Assembly (NCBI GenBank): GCA_934725085.1
Contig: CAKVAL010000029.1
Coordinates: forward strand, 1 to 21,437
Source of the DNA: an uncultured Erysipelotrichaceae bacterium
GTDB taxonomy: Bacteria > Bacillota_I > Bacilli_A > Erysipelotrichales > Erysipelotrichaceae
Length of the DNA: 21,437 nucleotides
Reading direction: 5' to 3'
The position numbers and the translations under genes are program-made. The notes under the pieces are model-generated. The model saw only the letters and a list, made by a program, of their open reading frames with translations. It did not search any database and was not told the DNA's origin. The stretch's first letter is position 1; every line of letters starts with the position of its first letter. Positions 21,416 through 21,437 of the stretch are shown here, in pieces.

Positions 21416-21437
21416 GAAATAGTAAAAATAGGTGTCA

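Overview
The window looks like chromosome from a low-GC Gram-positive bacterium (Bacillota). The genome is AT-rich, ribosome-binding sites are purine-rich (GGAGG-like), and the gene content is RNase J, a Gram-positive-length peptide deformylase, FeoB with a FeoB-associated Cys-rich protein, and ComEA/ComEC. Stops are almost all TAA or TAG; only the FeoB-associated protein uses TGA. An Erysipelotrichia-like or neighbouring lineage fits, but that is inference and no rRNA is present to test it. Genes are tightly packed and no gap reaches 300 bases.

Region 1 (1-8646, plus strand) is a DNA-uptake / type IV pilus-like block with its own c-di-GMP signalling. In order: a hairpin at the left edge, comEA, comEC, a SARP/BTAD-type regulator with a degenerate cyclase-like C-terminus, pilB/gspE with a c-di-GMP-binding-type MshEN domain, pilC/gspF, a four-part protein (Cys-rich PAS-like domain, GGDEF, receiver, HD-GYP), and a free-standing HPt protein, closed by a terminator. 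The protein that could make and break c-di-GMP lies beside a motor ATPase whose N-terminus carries the motif expected to bind it, so the block reads as one regulated machine. This is the most interesting hypothesis in the window.

Region 2 (8647-12660) is a three-gene ABC importer operon (lipoprotein, ATPase, fused double permease) of the Fbp/Afu/Phn class. Its promoter overlaps a near-perfect palindrome resembling a CcpA/LacI-family operator. The iron-ligating tyrosine pair of FbpA is not apparent, so the substrate may not be iron. The operon ends in a 15-bp-arm bidirectional terminator built partly from the last codons of the convergent next gene.

Region 3 (12630-16516) is a ferrous-iron locus. 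A divergent DtxR-family repressor with iron-type metal ligands faces feoA-feoA-feoB, a FeoB-associated membrane protein and a small HMA-domain protein. A strong promoter lies before the first feoA, and a GTTAGC/GCTAAC dyad occurs there and again just before feoB. The repressor and operator can therefore be paired from sequence alone.

Region 4 (16490-21109) is housekeeping. RNase J and peptide deformylase are on the minus strand; ftsW, rsmD and coaD run on the plus strand with overlapping ends. Region 5 (21110-21437) holds two direct repeats spaced by 21 bp, a promoter, an uncharacterised 47-residue ORF with a strong Shine-Dalgarno, and a set of TAGGGGA repeats cut by the window end.
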